Source: Parelaphostrongylus tenuis (lineage: Eukaryota > Nematoda > Chromadorea > Rhabditida > Metastrongylidae). From it: 64,000 nt of DNA. The DNA lies in NCBI GenBank assembly GCA_019055375.1, contig JAHQIW010000769.1:1-64000 (forward strand), given 5' to 3'. The position numbers and the translations under genes were made by a program. Below the pieces are notes generated by a model that was not told the DNA's origin, did not search any database, and saw nothing but the letters and a program-made list of their open reading frames with translations. Shown here piece by piece: positions 24,120-37,013 of this stretch (position 1 is the stretch's first letter; each line of letters starts with the position of its first letter).

Positions 24120-25490
24120 TGATGCATTGATAACCCTCGCGTGCGAAGAAAAAAAGCTACGCAAATACTTCACAGTTGTAGTTAGACTATTGATTGCGAG
24201 AAGTAAACCGGTGAAATCTAAAATGTCAAAAGCTTTGCCGGAAGTGATTAAAGTCAAAATAAAAGTATTTGCCTACTTGGAACAGTGTGACTTGCACGTA
24301 GAAGGTGTTGTATACTAGTACAGGTTATAAAATTGCAAAGTTTTTGTAACTATAGTAAACTTTTTTATCATTTAGAAGATACTGAAACTTCTGAATGAAT
24401 GTTACCTTATATTACAGATTTGCTTCTAATTTATGGCGGTGGTTATGTGGTTTTTTGGTTTATTTTTATGCATGAAAGTATTTTATTGAACTTGTTGTAA
24501 GCAGTCGATAGCTTATCAAAGTAGATAAAAAAAACTCCAACTGGTTTAGGAAAACCTACCCTTTGAGTAATGTTCCACTTAATCATCGCCAACAAATGTC
24601 GTTACCAAAAAAAAAAACAAAGTTAATAAGATGAACTCGCGAACACCCAAGTGGGAAATTATCAGTAAGATACTTTTCTAAGATTAATGCATACCATAGT
24701 ATCCCATGTCTTATGCCGATATCCCAAGTACTTCATTGAGAAACTTTTGTACACCAAAATCAACCGCCGGAAAAAGTGAGGCTACCGTAGTAGCCGTTTC
24801 AACTTAGATGTCAAAATTCATAACAAATTTAATTTGAGTGGCAGAAAGGACAAATGGCCTCACGTGACAAGTGTTTGAGAGAAACGTAGAGAGAGAGAGA
24901 AAGTGATATATCGAGTGGATTTCAGCTGTCGTTGCACTTTTTGATAGTAAGCGATTATAGACAGTAAAACTTTGAAAACTTCAGGTGTAACACGTAACAC
25001 CCAAATCCGGTTTTTTTGTAACAGCAGACGGTAATCTCTCTATCAACAGAGTATTGCAACTGTTCATGTGTCTGCAGTTCAAAGAAGTAACTTAGCTCTT
25101 TGCCTCAACAACTTACATAAATTTTCTAAAACATACTCCAAATTTCAAGCAAATTCAGACTCAAGGTTCCCAAATTTCGAAAGTGAAGACTAAATTTTTG
25201 AGATCGTTACAAGAAATGTAAGCTGCAAACACCACTGAAACATTTCAAAACAACCATATGTCATGCTCAAAGAATTGCCGCTTGTTCAATTGTTTCCGTG
25301 GTTATTTAGCAAGCCGTGATGGGAAAAAAGGTAAGCAGTATGTGTTTTGGATGTGAAAAATCAGGATTTCACCATAACAGAGCAAAAAAACTTACATCTT
25401 GTGAGCGAAAACTTGTAAACTTTGAAGGCGTTTCTTTGAAAAAGAATCATGAATTCAAAAGGCTATTGTTCTATTTGGTATAATTCAACC
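24120..25490. other. No gene recognised
   Basis: This is AT-rich sequence with scattered short frames on both strands. No motif, splice chain or repeat family could be assigned with confidence. Confidence 0.45.
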
Positions 25491-25499
25491 TACTCGAAA

Positions 25500-25590
25500 C
25501 CGCATACATATAAATATAAATATAAATATAAATATATATATATGCTCTATATATAATATATGTATATGCTATAAATAAATAAATAAATAA

Positions 25591-25689
<99 letters not shown>

Positions 25690-25690
25690 G
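25500..25690. repeat. AT/ATAA microsatellite
   Basis: Runs of ATAAAT and then (TA)n fill this stretch. The Tyr-Ile repeat frames that it generates on both strands are artefacts of the repeat. Confidence 0.95.
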
Positions 25691-25929
25691 GCGCGGATAC
25701 CACCACTTATCAATCCTATTCGTTTCCTTGGTATTCATCCACTACATAGACCTTCAAAGATTTCACGTACTGTTTTAGAGACTGTTTCTAAAATTTTTCA
25801 AAGTTTTAAAGAAACAGTCGTTAGAATGGCAAGGTTTAAATAAATGATACAAAGTCGAAAGTCATCGACTAAAAAACAATTCAGACAACTTTCATATTGT
25901 CTGATCTTAACATTATTTGCCTCCCTATT

Positions 25930-28900
25930 TTAACACGGATCTTTGGCTCTGAAGATGGCGATGCCGCCAAAACCTACGTAATCCACTGACCATATAAACC
26001 TCGAAAAGGCTTGAGACAATTCTCTCGAAATTTCACATGTTGTTTCGGCTGCTGCAATGATTTTGTCTTCACTTCAATTATCGTAAAACGTTGATTCAGA
26101 TATGTCCCCTTGCGATGATTTCGAAAACACACCTTTTGATTACTGATTACTAGAGTCAATACGAGTTGTGATTGAAGTGTCCCGAATAGGTTCACATGAT
26201 CTGATATATGTTCATATAAAGCGAACGGCAAATGCTAATTTTTACATTGAGTCATTCTGTTAGATGGATATCAAGGGCATTGTGCTGAATACTCAGAGAT
26301 TCGATGTTACGTGAATGTTCAACAGGCGGTTAAAGGAGAGAAAGCTCAAGAAACCTTCAGAACAAGCAGAAAGTAAATACTAAGATGTCAAATCAAGGAA
26401 TGTTGAGCACAATGGGAAACCCTGGACTAGAAGCGGTAGCCGAACCGTATTTTTGGCTGCTGAAAGCACCGCTACATTAACTTACGAACAGTGACAACAC
26501 AGTACGGGACTCGGTAGTGTAGTAGTTAGACCGCGCCATTGCATATCACTCAACATTTTTGGATAAATAGCCACAACATGATAACATAGCTAAAATAGCA
26601 GTAAATCAAAAAAAAAATTATGTAGACATAACAGACCACTTAAAGACACTGCAGAGAATCTAATCAATCAAAAGAGACCCTGGTGAGGACAATGGAGAAT
26701 ATTGACTAACATTAGGTACGCCAGTCGATTCAAGAAGCTGCACTCGGCTTAACGGATGGCTTAAACCAGTGTCGCTGCCTTCTTAAAGCTTCCTCTTATT
26801 ATAATGGAATTTTCTCTGATATGGTGTTTACTGGATAGCTTAAATTATAAGTGCTCTGGATATCATTTTTCAATCGAGCAATGTATAAAATGAAGACTTT
26901 TTCTTACCAACTATCTTTCCTGAGATTGCGTGAAATTGGTATATCTCCTTCAAATTTGAAAGCTAACGTTTCGCGGATTTCGATTCCCATTTGGAGAAGA
27001 TATGCCAATTTCGCGTATCCTTAAACAAAAATCATAAGCAGTCATAATAAATCATGCGAATGGTCCACTGAAAGTCGGTCTTTTGAAGAGCATTTCCTTT
27101 AGCGTTTGATATTGGTTAATACTTTGGTATTAACCAGAAAACCAATCCAATACTTAGCGGCAAAGGTATCTGAGTGTATTACAAATTCTTATAAAATTCT
27201 TTTTGTTCGAAGGGAATTATTTCTAACTTTTAAGACATTTTTCGTTAATTGTCCTCTGCAAGCTCTATTGCGCCTAAATAAGCATGCATATTGAATGTTT
27301 ATTTGTTCACAACACCAAGTACAAAAGAAAATACGCCTTGATGCCTATCATATTGCTCCCTTCTAGAAACTTCTGCTGAATTTGTCTATTCTATACATCT
27401 TAGATCTTTCTTTTTCGAACAAGGAAATTTACAGAATGAGTTAATGTTACTCACACATATAAAAATACTGCTACAACATACGGTGAAACCTCAGGCTAAT
27501 GTCCACAAAAGAATTTGTTGAATAGTAGTTTTTACTTTGTTTCCGAACTTTTCCGTTATTGCAGACTATTTTTCATGCACTTGAGTTTCTGTTTTTATTG
27601 TCAGTTAGAGCAGCTTTTTGCGATTATTCTGATGTAGAAGACTTATACATTTGTTCTAAGATGAATGTAAAAAAAAGCGATTGTTGATGCTGCACAAGTA
27701 TCGTTTGGATTCAAGTGCTGGATTGGCATGCAAAGATTCTCGTGTAGCATCAATAATCGTGTTTGCTCTCGGGACAGTTTTGTATACCATAGTAACCGCA
27801 AGAGGCTGCTGCAAATGATAGTGCGAACAAAAATTTAATTGCATGAAAAATACTCAACAAATCGAAAGTGCGAAAAATTTCTTGCCAACTCAAAAATTCA
27901 TGCAATCTCTTCGTTTATTTGTTTGCAAGCATTTATGCAATATTGGAGAAACGCCCAGAAATGATAATACCATTTAAAATGTAAAACGCGATCATGTGAA
28001 TGTCTTTGAAAAGTTTCGAAATACATTCAAATATACAAACGACTAGCAAAACAACGGCTCCAGTGATGAAATGACAGCAAGCGCTTTCGATATGAGTGGG
28101 AATACGAGTTCGCCTGTCGTCTAAGGTCCAGAGTCTTGCATATAATTCATTATTCTCGAATATCAAAGACTATTGAATCAAAACACAACGAGGAAAAAGA
28201 ACTAATGTGAGCAAAGGAATATGGTTGAAAAGACTTCCCCCTTCAGATCGATGATAGTCATATAAAACATCCAAATCACCATTGTGATAATAGACGGTAG
28301 AACATTGATACGTCTGGAGCATACAGGCAAAGTTATCGGCCCAATTATCATTGAATCTACGAGTATAAAGTTCTCATTATCATATATTATTCAGCTTCAT
28401 ATCAATACAGTACTTGAAACTGAACCGATCATCAGTGGTGACGAGTATAGATTGCTTATTATCTGAAGATAAATTTCCAGAACCAAAATTTCAATATTTG
28501 ATAAAAAATCTCAAATCCGTTATGTTGATTTTCAGTTGTCAATTGTCGCTAGCGGTTTTGGTAGCTTTTCTTTCTCATTGAACTAATGGCGATTTCACAA
28601 ATCAGAGAGGTACTATGATATGATGAATATACAGGAGTACGAAAACGGGATGTGTTTACAACAATGAAATCAACCTTTATGACAAAACACTGCCGTTGTA
28701 ACGAACTTCAAAAATGTTATGACTATAAAACCAGTAATAGTGGGTGCTACAAAACTTTGCGATTCGGTAGGGAGTTGTAAATATGTTTCAGCCTTTTCGG
28801 AGGCGAGACCTAGCCATTGAACTACCGGGGCTCTTATTCTGCTATCAAAATTTCCTCTATCACTTAACGCTCTTGGATATACTTCTGCTCTTGGATATCT
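25930..28900. other. No gene recognised; contains SINE and motif fragments
   Basis: A family C motif relic is at 25945-25978 (stem GGCG/CGCC, decayed GAA). A family 2 SINE fragment is at about 26511-26575. The minus-strand 'QQPKQHVKF' at about 26030-26060 resembles a stretch of the candidate gene at 52391-52564. Otherwise I see nothing that can be supported. Confidence 0.4.
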
Positions 28901-29286
28901 TTGTAACATCATAACACTGCTAAAAAAGCGATAAAGTGATAAGGATTCTTAGAACCTGCCTGAAGATGCTGCTCATCGTTGTCGGATGAAATTAACGGAT
29001 GCAAAGTGTACCCCTAACATCGATGTGATTGATCAACGATCATTCCAAATCATTCGTTATCAGCTGTCACTTCGATGCTCACAAGCGGAGCGTAGAGAAA
29101 CGTAAGCGAAAAATAAAAATAGGAAAATAAACAAGGCCATTAGGATTTCCGGATCGAGCAGAAAACAAGTAATTAATATTCTTGAGTTCGACGTAAGCGC
29201 GAATAAAAGGATTTCTAAACATTATAGATTTATCAAAGAACAAAATGAGGGCGAATGACTATGTGCAATCCACTCAAATCATCGCC

Positions 29287-29323
29287 GGCTTTGGAGAAGA
29301 CGAAGGCCGTCGAAACGTTAGCC
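29287..29323 (+). ncRNA. Family C hammerhead-like motif (candidate)
   Basis: GGCT (29287-29290) pairs with AGCC (29320-29323). The core is decayed (TTGGAGA). Stem II GACG (29299-29302) pairs with CGTC (29308-29311). GAA, palindromic ACGT and T follow in the order expected of a hammerhead. One base lies between core and stem II, as in other members of the family. Confidence 0.35.
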
Positions 29324-29939
29324 GAATGGGTCTCTATGTCATTCCCTCAGTGGAAGCCAAGTCATAAGGGAAACCACTACCGAGGAACCTTGAGAATACT
29401 CATATTGTTGTTCCTTGCAACTTTGATCAATATCAGCGCTAGTGCTTGTTCTACGTATTTACACTGCCAAGAGATTTGATAAGAATTTGCAGAGTTCCCG
29501 TGAGAGTCATGAGAACTTAGTGGTAAGCAAATCAATGCCATCCATCAGAGAAAGACAAGATATTAACGGCGAAATTGGGAATTATGGGATAACCTTGGCC
29601 TCAATGGGGGTGGTCGTGCCATTGGAAAACGATAGCCATCACGTGCACTTGTTGTTGGATAAACACGTCGTACACATCCGTGCTTCAGGCACTCTGCTGT
29701 TAGGTTGATACGTTCGTCATCGCCTTGATCTGATCTGATCTAGTTCCATCAAGTGTCCTTACAGCCCCAGTTTATTTATTCTAGACCTCAAATTTATTCG
29801 CTTTAAATCCTTTTCCCACACACAAGATACGATATGAGTACAACGACAAGAATGCTAAGATACGACTAAAGCTTGGATCCTGAAAAAAGCTTCTAACACT
29901 AGACTAAATTTTCCAAGGGCCCATCATGTTCTCTACTGC

Positions 29940-30130
29940 AGTATTGAGGCTCTCCATATGCACTCTTGTGGTGTTCATTTTCATTATTCAGCTGTTGACA
30001 AATTGAAGGCAATTGGAGTACGCGCCGAGCAATCTGTGTTAAAAGCTTTTTCCTCAAACAAGGAAATAGAACTCTCCTACACTAAAGCCCTTATCTACAG
30101 TGTTGTGAATAGAACCTGGTACTACCCTTT
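29940..30130 (+). pseudogene. Possible MULE-type transposase fragment
   Basis: A frame from about 29958 reads CGVHFHYSAVDKLKAIGV, resembling the 'GC.FH..QAL.R....LG' segment of Mutator-like transposases found in nematode genomes. Nothing else of the protein is recognisable, and no termini were seen. The assignment rests on one short motif. Confidence 0.25.
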
Positions 30131-30249
30131 CCAGGAGCTCACGTGTAGCCAACTGCACCATCGAGACCCTCGCTCTGCTTTATCTCAGCCATTATTTGAT
30201 CGCACTAGTTGCTCTCGCGGATCACTCGTATCTTTCCTCTCTTCAAGGT

Positions 30250-32500
30250 GAGATGGAGAGACAAACGCTTGTTTGAATATAAACAGATGAGCGTTTGAAT
30301 GCTTGTAATCTTTCTTTAGCAATGACAACAAAATCCATATGCTGGTATACAGCTGACTTTACTGCAGAACTAAATCTTATACTTGGCTACATTCGGTGAA
30401 AAGGATCCTAGCTATATATCTTCACGAACAAAATCGAAACAATCGCAGCATTTTACGTGCACAAGGCAAGAAGCAGATAAGTTTTCCTCACTGAAGACAA
30501 TGTAATTATGTTTTTTCTAACGAGATAAATGCCAACCCATTTAGGTTTGCATTTTACAACACCCGTCTACAATTTTACTGCACAGATCCCTGCCATCCGA
30601 CTCTTTTCTTCGCATCTACCAGCCAGAAAGGTCTTCAATCTTTCAACAATACTATTCGAGTTGATTTGATGTAGAGCTCTTAACCATGGCTAGGCGCCCT
30701 GCTTGAATAGCAGGGATTGATCTCGACCAAAACAAGTTTGGCAGCAGCTCCCTGACCACAGGTTTATATAATATAAATTTAAGTGAATCATCAAAATAAC
30801 AGATTCAGAAGAAGTCCTGTCGTATAGAAACTTGTGCACCAGTTAAGCTGAAACAAATGAGAACTCCATAGTCGAAGCAGTCTCTTTCCATATCAAGACA
30901 GTTCAGTCACATACTCGTCTGCCGCGGTAGAACGTGATCTCTCGATTTGGAAAAATATTGGAGATTTTACCCAGTTTCGGAGACATTTTGAAACTTCTTA
31001 CCTCTCAAAAAGTGCTTAATTGACGGATCAAATTATGGTCACCCAGCGTCAAGCCTAGACTGTAGGGCTGATATTCCAAAACAACAAGTCTTGCAAATTC
31101 ATAGATGAGACTCAGAAGCGCTAACACCAAATTTGTAGTGGAAGTGGAGCAGTAGATGAATTTTTCTAGACAGTCCCATTCTAAAAGCTATATAGACAAA
31201 TGATAAATCGTTCGATGCTCAAGAAAACAAGCTCATTGATGGGCTCAAATTCGCATAAAGTACATGTGCTAAAATCATATTCTCAGGCAATAGGAAGAAC
31301 TTTTTCTACAACCTATTACCCATCTGCAATCCTCATCTACAATTAATCTATGCCTCTCACGATTCACCAATCTTGTGTTACTCTTTTAATTTATATTTGA
31401 TGGCCCGATTATAGCGCAATTGAACCTTAAAGATACAGGATCCCTCTTGGAAAACAGCTTTCGAAAATGTATGTTGCTCATCTTATCCTACATTGGTGGA
31501 AAAGTTTATCTAAATACATACACAATTCAGAAATATGGAATAAAACAGTGATTAGGCAATATTTATGATGTGTATGATTAAGATAATATCGTTTAACATC
31601 CTTTATACTAGAATTCACCGTAGACAAAATCAGTACGATGTTAAAAATAAACTCGAACAGCGTTACGATGTCAAACAGGAAGCAAAAGAACACAGAGTGG
31701 AGAAACTTTCGAAAATCTGCTTAGATTCTTCTAAGAAAGCCATGGAGAACTGATGCAACATTAGACTGGAAGCAGAAAGATAAGATGAAATTTGAAACAC
31801 TTCAGTACGGTCTAGTAAACGGGTACAGATTTGTATCTCTACTTTCTCCAGAAATTCAAAACACAACGAGTAAGGTAACCTGTAATTTGATTATAGGGAA
31901 CTTGTTAGTTCAGAGAAATCGGGAAAAACTAATGGGAGGAAAAATAAAGAAAATGAAGTCGCTATTAAGACCGGCAATTTACACTCTTTACTAACCATCA
32001 CCTTGATCCAATAAATGGTACAAAGAGCTGTAGAAAATTAGGAAGGCTTATGACTGGAGGAAGTCAAGAAGTCAGAAAGATCAATGCCTATTTATATATA
32101 TACAGATATGTACATTAGTAAAGAAGAACAAATCATTGTCTTGTCACTAATTAACTAAACATTTCCTGTATACAAAGTACTACGAATGCCCTTGGAAATG
32201 TCTAAAAGAAGAAGGACATTACGCAACACAGAAATTGACACACACACATTTTATAACGGTATTTGAACGATTGACGTAATACACGATACAGACCAAATTT
32301 TCCAGTGACGTTGTAAAATAGCACATCCAGCAATAACCGAAGAAATAACCTCAAAAAACAAATTTGTGAGCAGAAGGACAAAAAAAAAGTAATGATTTAT
32401 TGTGCCTGGCAACCAATCGATGACCTTCCTCATATAAATAATTTAGCAGCTGTGAAAAGCGTAAAATCCTCGGAATGTTAGCTATCGTTTTGGAAGTAAA
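30250..32500. other. No gene recognised
   Basis: This is AT-rich sequence without recognisable exons. Short frames around 31480-31990 on both strands have low-complexity, intron-like composition. Confidence 0.45.
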
Positions 32501-32519
32501 TACGGTTTTTTTTCGGTTG

Positions 32520-32980
32520 TGATAAGACAAATGAATACCCGATCGCTAGACAGAAATTTTCAAAGAAGTGTTAGCAATCATTCGAAAGCTCAATTCTCTG
32601 GCTTTTGCCCCACGTGGCCGGGTTTCGAGAAAGGCATTTTTGATGTTATTACAGAAGGAATTCTCTTGAGTTTTGCAACCACATATTTCTCGCCATGCAG
32701 AGCTCTTTCCTTGGACTATTAGTAATCATTCGACAACGTAATGTCTGCTGATTCCAACGCTGTGGTTATTTCCTGAAAAGAACTCTCTCTTTCATCTCTT
32801 TGCAACGCAGCGGGGAAAATAAGATTGAATTCGCATGCGCGAGTAAGCGGCCTATAGTCAATTCACGGGCAGCTGGGTGAGGCAGCAAGGTGGGTTGACG
32901 TGATGATCGGTCCATTTTCGAGCGCATGAGCGTGTAAAGAAAATCTCGTAGTTGTGAATGTCTTCGAGTCACTATTTGAA
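32520..32980. repeat. Dispersed repeat shared with 52690-53050
   Basis: Blocks such as 'GGAATTCTCTTGAG' then 'TCGCCATGCAGAGCT..TTCCTTGGACTATTAGTA', and 'GAATTCGCATGCGCGA', occur in the same order at 52835-53010. It is part of the family R assemblage. Confidence 0.5.
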
Positions 32981-33336
32981 GCAATTAGGACGCTCTGACT
33001 TCCTGATGCCATCAAAGTGAGTAAATTTCATCGTTAAAGAAGGATAATGTCACCAAGAAGTCTCCTGTTAGCGCATCTATCACAATAAGAATGCGCAGTA
33101 GTTGAAAAAAATAACCACTTTTCCTTGTGAGTTGTGTGAAAGACAATCGTCTACAGTGGAATGAGTCCTATCTGTCTTCTCCATCCAATTCAACTTTCTA
33201 AAATATTAGTACACGTTCAATAATTCAAGAGACAGAGATCTCGGCATTGTACCTGATTTCAAGACCTTCTTATCATGTTATAGCAAACCTCCCAAGGGAA
33301 TTTTGCTATCTTTTCGGGAATTACATGATAATTTAG

Positions 33337-33950
33337 GCAACGCAGATGGTCCATGACTCTGGAGAGCAAATGGTATCGCAGAGGCTCGAGGACCTTAGAC
33401 AGAAAATGGTTCAAGTGGCGAGGGCGGCACCCAGCTTCCACCAACCTCAACAGTGAGTTCGATCGCGGGGCATCATCCGAACGGTCCTTTGAATTCATCC
33501 AGACCACCTCACTTCAAATCGTACTTGATCCATTATTGCTCTCTCCACACAATCTCGTTAGCGTGTAACTAATTGCTATCATAAGGTTGCGTTCATACAA
33601 TTGTCAGATGAACTCAATTGAATCGTGGGCGGAATATAGCGCTTGCGTGGCGGAGCAAACTCAGGCTATGCTTGACCCACCACCGCAGTTTAAGGATTCT
33701 GCCCTATATAATCAGTAGTGATCCCACTGCTAATTCCATATTGACCCACTGGATCCCACCGTTGCCTTGTTATTTCGGGGCGAGCATAACAACCGAAACG
33801 GGCTCCGCCGCCTAGTCATACTCCTCCGTCATTTACAATTACAGCGTCACTTACAATAACATTGCCACTTACAGTGACACCGCCAGCTACAATAACACCA
33901 CCTACCATAACACTATCGCTTACGATAACATTCGTAGGATCATCAGATGA
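33337..33950 (+). CDS. Probable gene of unknown function (3' exons)
   Basis: I do not recognise the product. Three plus-strand exons join without a stop and with correct phases: 33337-33452, 33586-33714, 33845-33950 (ending in TGA). The first encodes a hydrophilic, probably coiled-coil stretch (EQMVSQRLEDLRQKMVQVAR). The second reads SIESWAEYSACVAEQTQAML followed by DPPPQF, a composition quite unlike random frames here. The third translates an 18-bp tandem repeat as Tyr/Asn/Thr-rich hexads; an alternative frame through it is Thr/Pro-rich and also open, so the last exon is the weakest. A possible upstream exon at 32982-33016 (GRSDFLMPSK) ends in the right phase. The 5' end was not found. It is the only plus-strand gene candidate in the window. 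Confidence 0.45.
33835..33945 (+). repeat. 18-bp minisatellite
   Basis: About six degenerate copies of an 18-bp unit (CACTTACAATAACACCGC type) stand head to tail. Because the period is a multiple of three, both open frames survive through it. It falls inside the last exon proposed for the plus-strand gene. Confidence 0.75.
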
Positions 33951-34959
33951 CGATACGTTTCATTGACACATCACTCATATTGACATAGGACTTTGCGCTC
34001 TTGTCCGTTGCGAGACACGAGTGTGCAGCAGATTAAAACGACAAGACCACTGAACCTTCACCACACAGTTGTGTTGACGCAATGAAGATTACTTTTTAGA
34101 TTAATGCGCATGGCTAGCAGCGGAAAAGGTCGCAACGAAGAATAATGTTCAAGTGAAGTATGAATCGATACACAAAAAGTTAATACCAATAGAACGACAG
34201 GAAAAAGTCTCCTATATGTTTTTATGGAGGTTCAAATCCTAGGAGTATATTAATGGTTGAGAATTCATTGAAATTATTGATGAAGAGGCATCAGATGCAG
34301 TTTATAGCATCATTATTGCCAAAACATGCATTGTTTTCCTATATTCAAGCACTAGGACGAGTTTTACGTATCACGTGGAATGAGCGTATATGGAAAAGAA
34401 AGTTTTGGGTTGTGTAAAATTTAATTTTAGAAGTATCAGGTGCTAACGTGATGGATTCCTTGACGTTTTTATATAAGGCAAAATGAAGGCGATTTTCTGC
34501 TGATATAAGAAATATAAACATAAAAGAAATTTCGAATAAACATAAGCTAAATAGCATGACAATGTTGAACTATGGTTTGAGATGAGACTTCTTCGTAAAC
34601 ATCTAGTTTTCTCCTTCAATAAAAAAAAGGCTCAAAAGTATAGTCGTTGCTTCCAGATCGTAGAAATGAAATATATTCATAACTCATAAAATTGTATTAT
34701 AAGAAGTTATACTCATAAGACGACAAAACACTGCCTCTTCTACAACTCCATAAATGTCTCAACTTCTAAAGTCCACTATTAATAAGAAGTTGCTCCAATT
34801 TATTGGTGGAGAGGCATGGTATTGCAATGTGATAATGTGAATTATTGACAGAATTTATTATTCTTTAGTTGTTATGACATATTTCAACGAAAAATAGCCT
34901 TACAGAAGTCTCTTATAAAGTACCAAACCCTTCGCACTTTTTTTTCAACGACACTATGG

Positions 34960-35175
34960 ATTCGGTGGTGATTTCACTGGATATAGAGTGTAAAACGTTC
35001 GCCGCTGCTAACACTAAGTGTGGGGACTGGAGCACCCACACAGGATTGGCATAACACCAGAAAGGGTAACTGCCGGACTGACGAAACTGCAAGGTCGAAA
35101 CACGTGTATCGGGCTCTATAAGTCAGCTCTTTTTTAACAGACCACATGAAATGCGTGGCTCAAAAAAGATTATTT
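34960..35175 (+). mobile_element. Family A hammerhead element
   Basis: The ribozyme is followed by 'CTCTATAAGTCAGCTC..AACAGACCACATG' and 'GGCTCAAAAAAGATTAT', the same order as at 23990-24060 and 48680-48730. The unit tail has been lost or diverged, and I could not see flanking direct repeats. Confidence 0.6.
35072..35114 (+). ncRNA. Hammerhead ribozyme, type I, family A (near intact)
   Basis: Core CTGACGA is at 35078-35084. Stem II is AACT/GGTC with the closing pair lost (A.C). GAA is at 35097-35099, palindromic ACACGTGT at 35100-35107, and the cleavage triplet GUA ends at 35108. Stem I GCCGGA/TCGGGC has one G.G mismatch. Confidence 0.6.
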
Positions 35176-35631
35176 GGCATAAACCATTTACAGATGACTA
35201 AATCCACTTTAGTGGCGATAAAAATCCAAATTTTATTGGAAAACTACCGCACTGTCACTGCAACACGTCGCGCTCGCCGCGCGATCTCGCCGCCTGCCGC
35301 GCATGAAGTCAGCGCGATTCCCAACGGGCTAGATCAAAATATCTCAGTCTACCAAGATTTTTATTCACAAGGAAGCTGTTAGAAGTCACATTTCTTTGCC
35401 TATGAGAAGAAAGTGTATTACGATTTTCTGGAGTCCATGACAACTACTTCTCCAACTCACGCCACAAGACTCATATTTCGATACAAATGAGAAGGAGCAA
35501 GCGGAAAATCAACCAACATGAAGAGAACACGTTCTTCATTGTACAGTTTCGTTAGCGTGTGTGATCGACCCGCCGAAAACTATGAATTAAGAGAGGCTGA
35601 TTTTAGCCATTTCCGAGATTCTATTACGACT

Positions 35632-36052
35632 ACGTACGTTTCCAATGATTTCGCTCGCTTCATCAGAGCCAATACTACAATAGCCACCTCTAAATAGTAG
35701 GAAAGGGGAGGTGGAGAATGAATAGACCTCGCAAACTTTAATCTTGCCTGTCTTTTTACAAACGGTGGCACATGGCTCTCAATTATGATGTAAACATTTT
35801 CCTTCATTTCGACTACCTTTAAAACGGCTAAATCAAAATATCGAAGTCAAAATACGATGTTTTCGAAAACAGTCGAGATAAAGGACAATGTCTACATCAT
35901 AAATAACAGCCATGTGCGATCGACTGTAAAAATACACTGGCAAAATTTACACTTTGCCAGGTCCTATCATTCTCCGCCTCCCCTTTTCTACGATTTAGGT
36001 TAGCTAGTGAGGGCTTGTGGCTCTGACAAGGCAAGCGAGATCGCCGAAATGT
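35632..36052. repeat. Foldback repeat with family C motifs in both arms
   Basis: The left arm (about 35640-35745, 'AGGAAAGGGGAGGTGGAGAATG') and right arm (about 35945-36045) are inverted copies. Each ends in the family C core: GGCTCTGATGA on the minus strand near 35650, and GGCTCTGACAA with stem GGC/GCC and GAA on the plus strand at 36019-36049. A partly repeated block ('ACGGCTAAA..GTCGAGATAAAGGAC') follows at 35822-35890 and 36087-36160. Confidence 0.5.
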
Positions 36053-36274
36053 ATATAACCTCTGGCATTACGGAACGTCTAAAAAACGGCTAAAAACCTC
36101 TCTTGATATATAGAAGCTCGAAAATGAGATTTTCAAGAACAGTTGACATAAAGGACTATGCACAGATTTTCGTTATCTATCTTCAGAAAATTTTATCTCT
36201 AAATTTACCTAGATCCGGAAGTACACGATGTAAAAATTATTATATATTGCTGCTTGTGCGAAATAGAAAAAGTT

Positions 36275-36378
36275 CCTCTACAAGCCCTGAAGATCTGATC
36301 ACTTGATCATGGAAACATGAAAAGATCCTCTACAGCATCCTAAAGATTTGATCAAGAAACTTTGATCATCGAATATTT
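36275..36378 (+). repeat. Two-copy tandem repeat, 52-bp period
   Basis: 'CCTCTACA..CCTGAAGATCTGATCA' and 'CCTCTACAGCATCCTAAAGATTTGATCA' stand 52 bp apart, with diverged TGATCAT/ATGA spacers. Confidence 0.5.
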
Positions 36379-36719
36379 TCACGTTTTGCTAAAGAAATTG
36401 CTACACTGAGAATGTGTTTAAGGCAAATTAACTAGCATATAAGATCTCTTAAAAGTTTACAAGTGACGCATGAGTAACCGGAGAGCTCTTAAACCAGTGA
36501 GCAAATATTTACTACGAGTGACAAATTTAAATAGTTAATTCCTATGGGAAGAAGTCGTTCCTAACCTTATCAGCCTCGAAATTTTCATATGCATGACATA
36601 GCTGGGAACATTGTTGTGACCCAAGCGCTTGTTATCGATCACGTATAATAACGATAGTGCCAAAGCATTACCATGCTTACATCGACATACAATTTGCGCA
36701 CAGAACTCAGAACTGCTTT

Positions 36720-37013
36720 TTTCTGCCTCTATTCCAATAGTCTAAATTCGTAAGAAACCTTTGTGCTTCCAGAAAAAAGGGCACAAACGGCACAGAATCC
36801 GAGCACTTGAAAATCTTTTGAGAGGCCTTGTAATATGAATGTAAACGCACACAACTGTAAGGAAAAAAATTTCGATCGTTTTTTGATAACCCATATAATC
36901 AAAATGCTGATGAACGCACCAAGTAGTGTGATCAACAGAAGCCATTCACAGCTCATTAGGCTCTTTTGAACTCAGCCTTCACGTTTTTAGATTATTCAAA
37001 TGCCACCTTACCT
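36720..37013 (-). other. Region just downstream of the DCAF5-like stop
   Basis: A GTAAGG donor-like site (37006-37011) lies right after the stop codon, so an intron in the 3' UTR or an alternative last exon is possible. A 75-codon frame at 36729-36956 contains one hydrophobic segment but has no other support. Confidence 0.3.

Noticed and set aside
25471..25843. Tyr-Ile repeat proteins on both strands
   Set aside because: They are translations of the TA microsatellite.
36729..36956. Small membrane protein downstream of the DCAF5-like stop
   Set aside because: It has one hydrophobic segment only, a second overlapping frame is equally open, and there is no splice or motif support.
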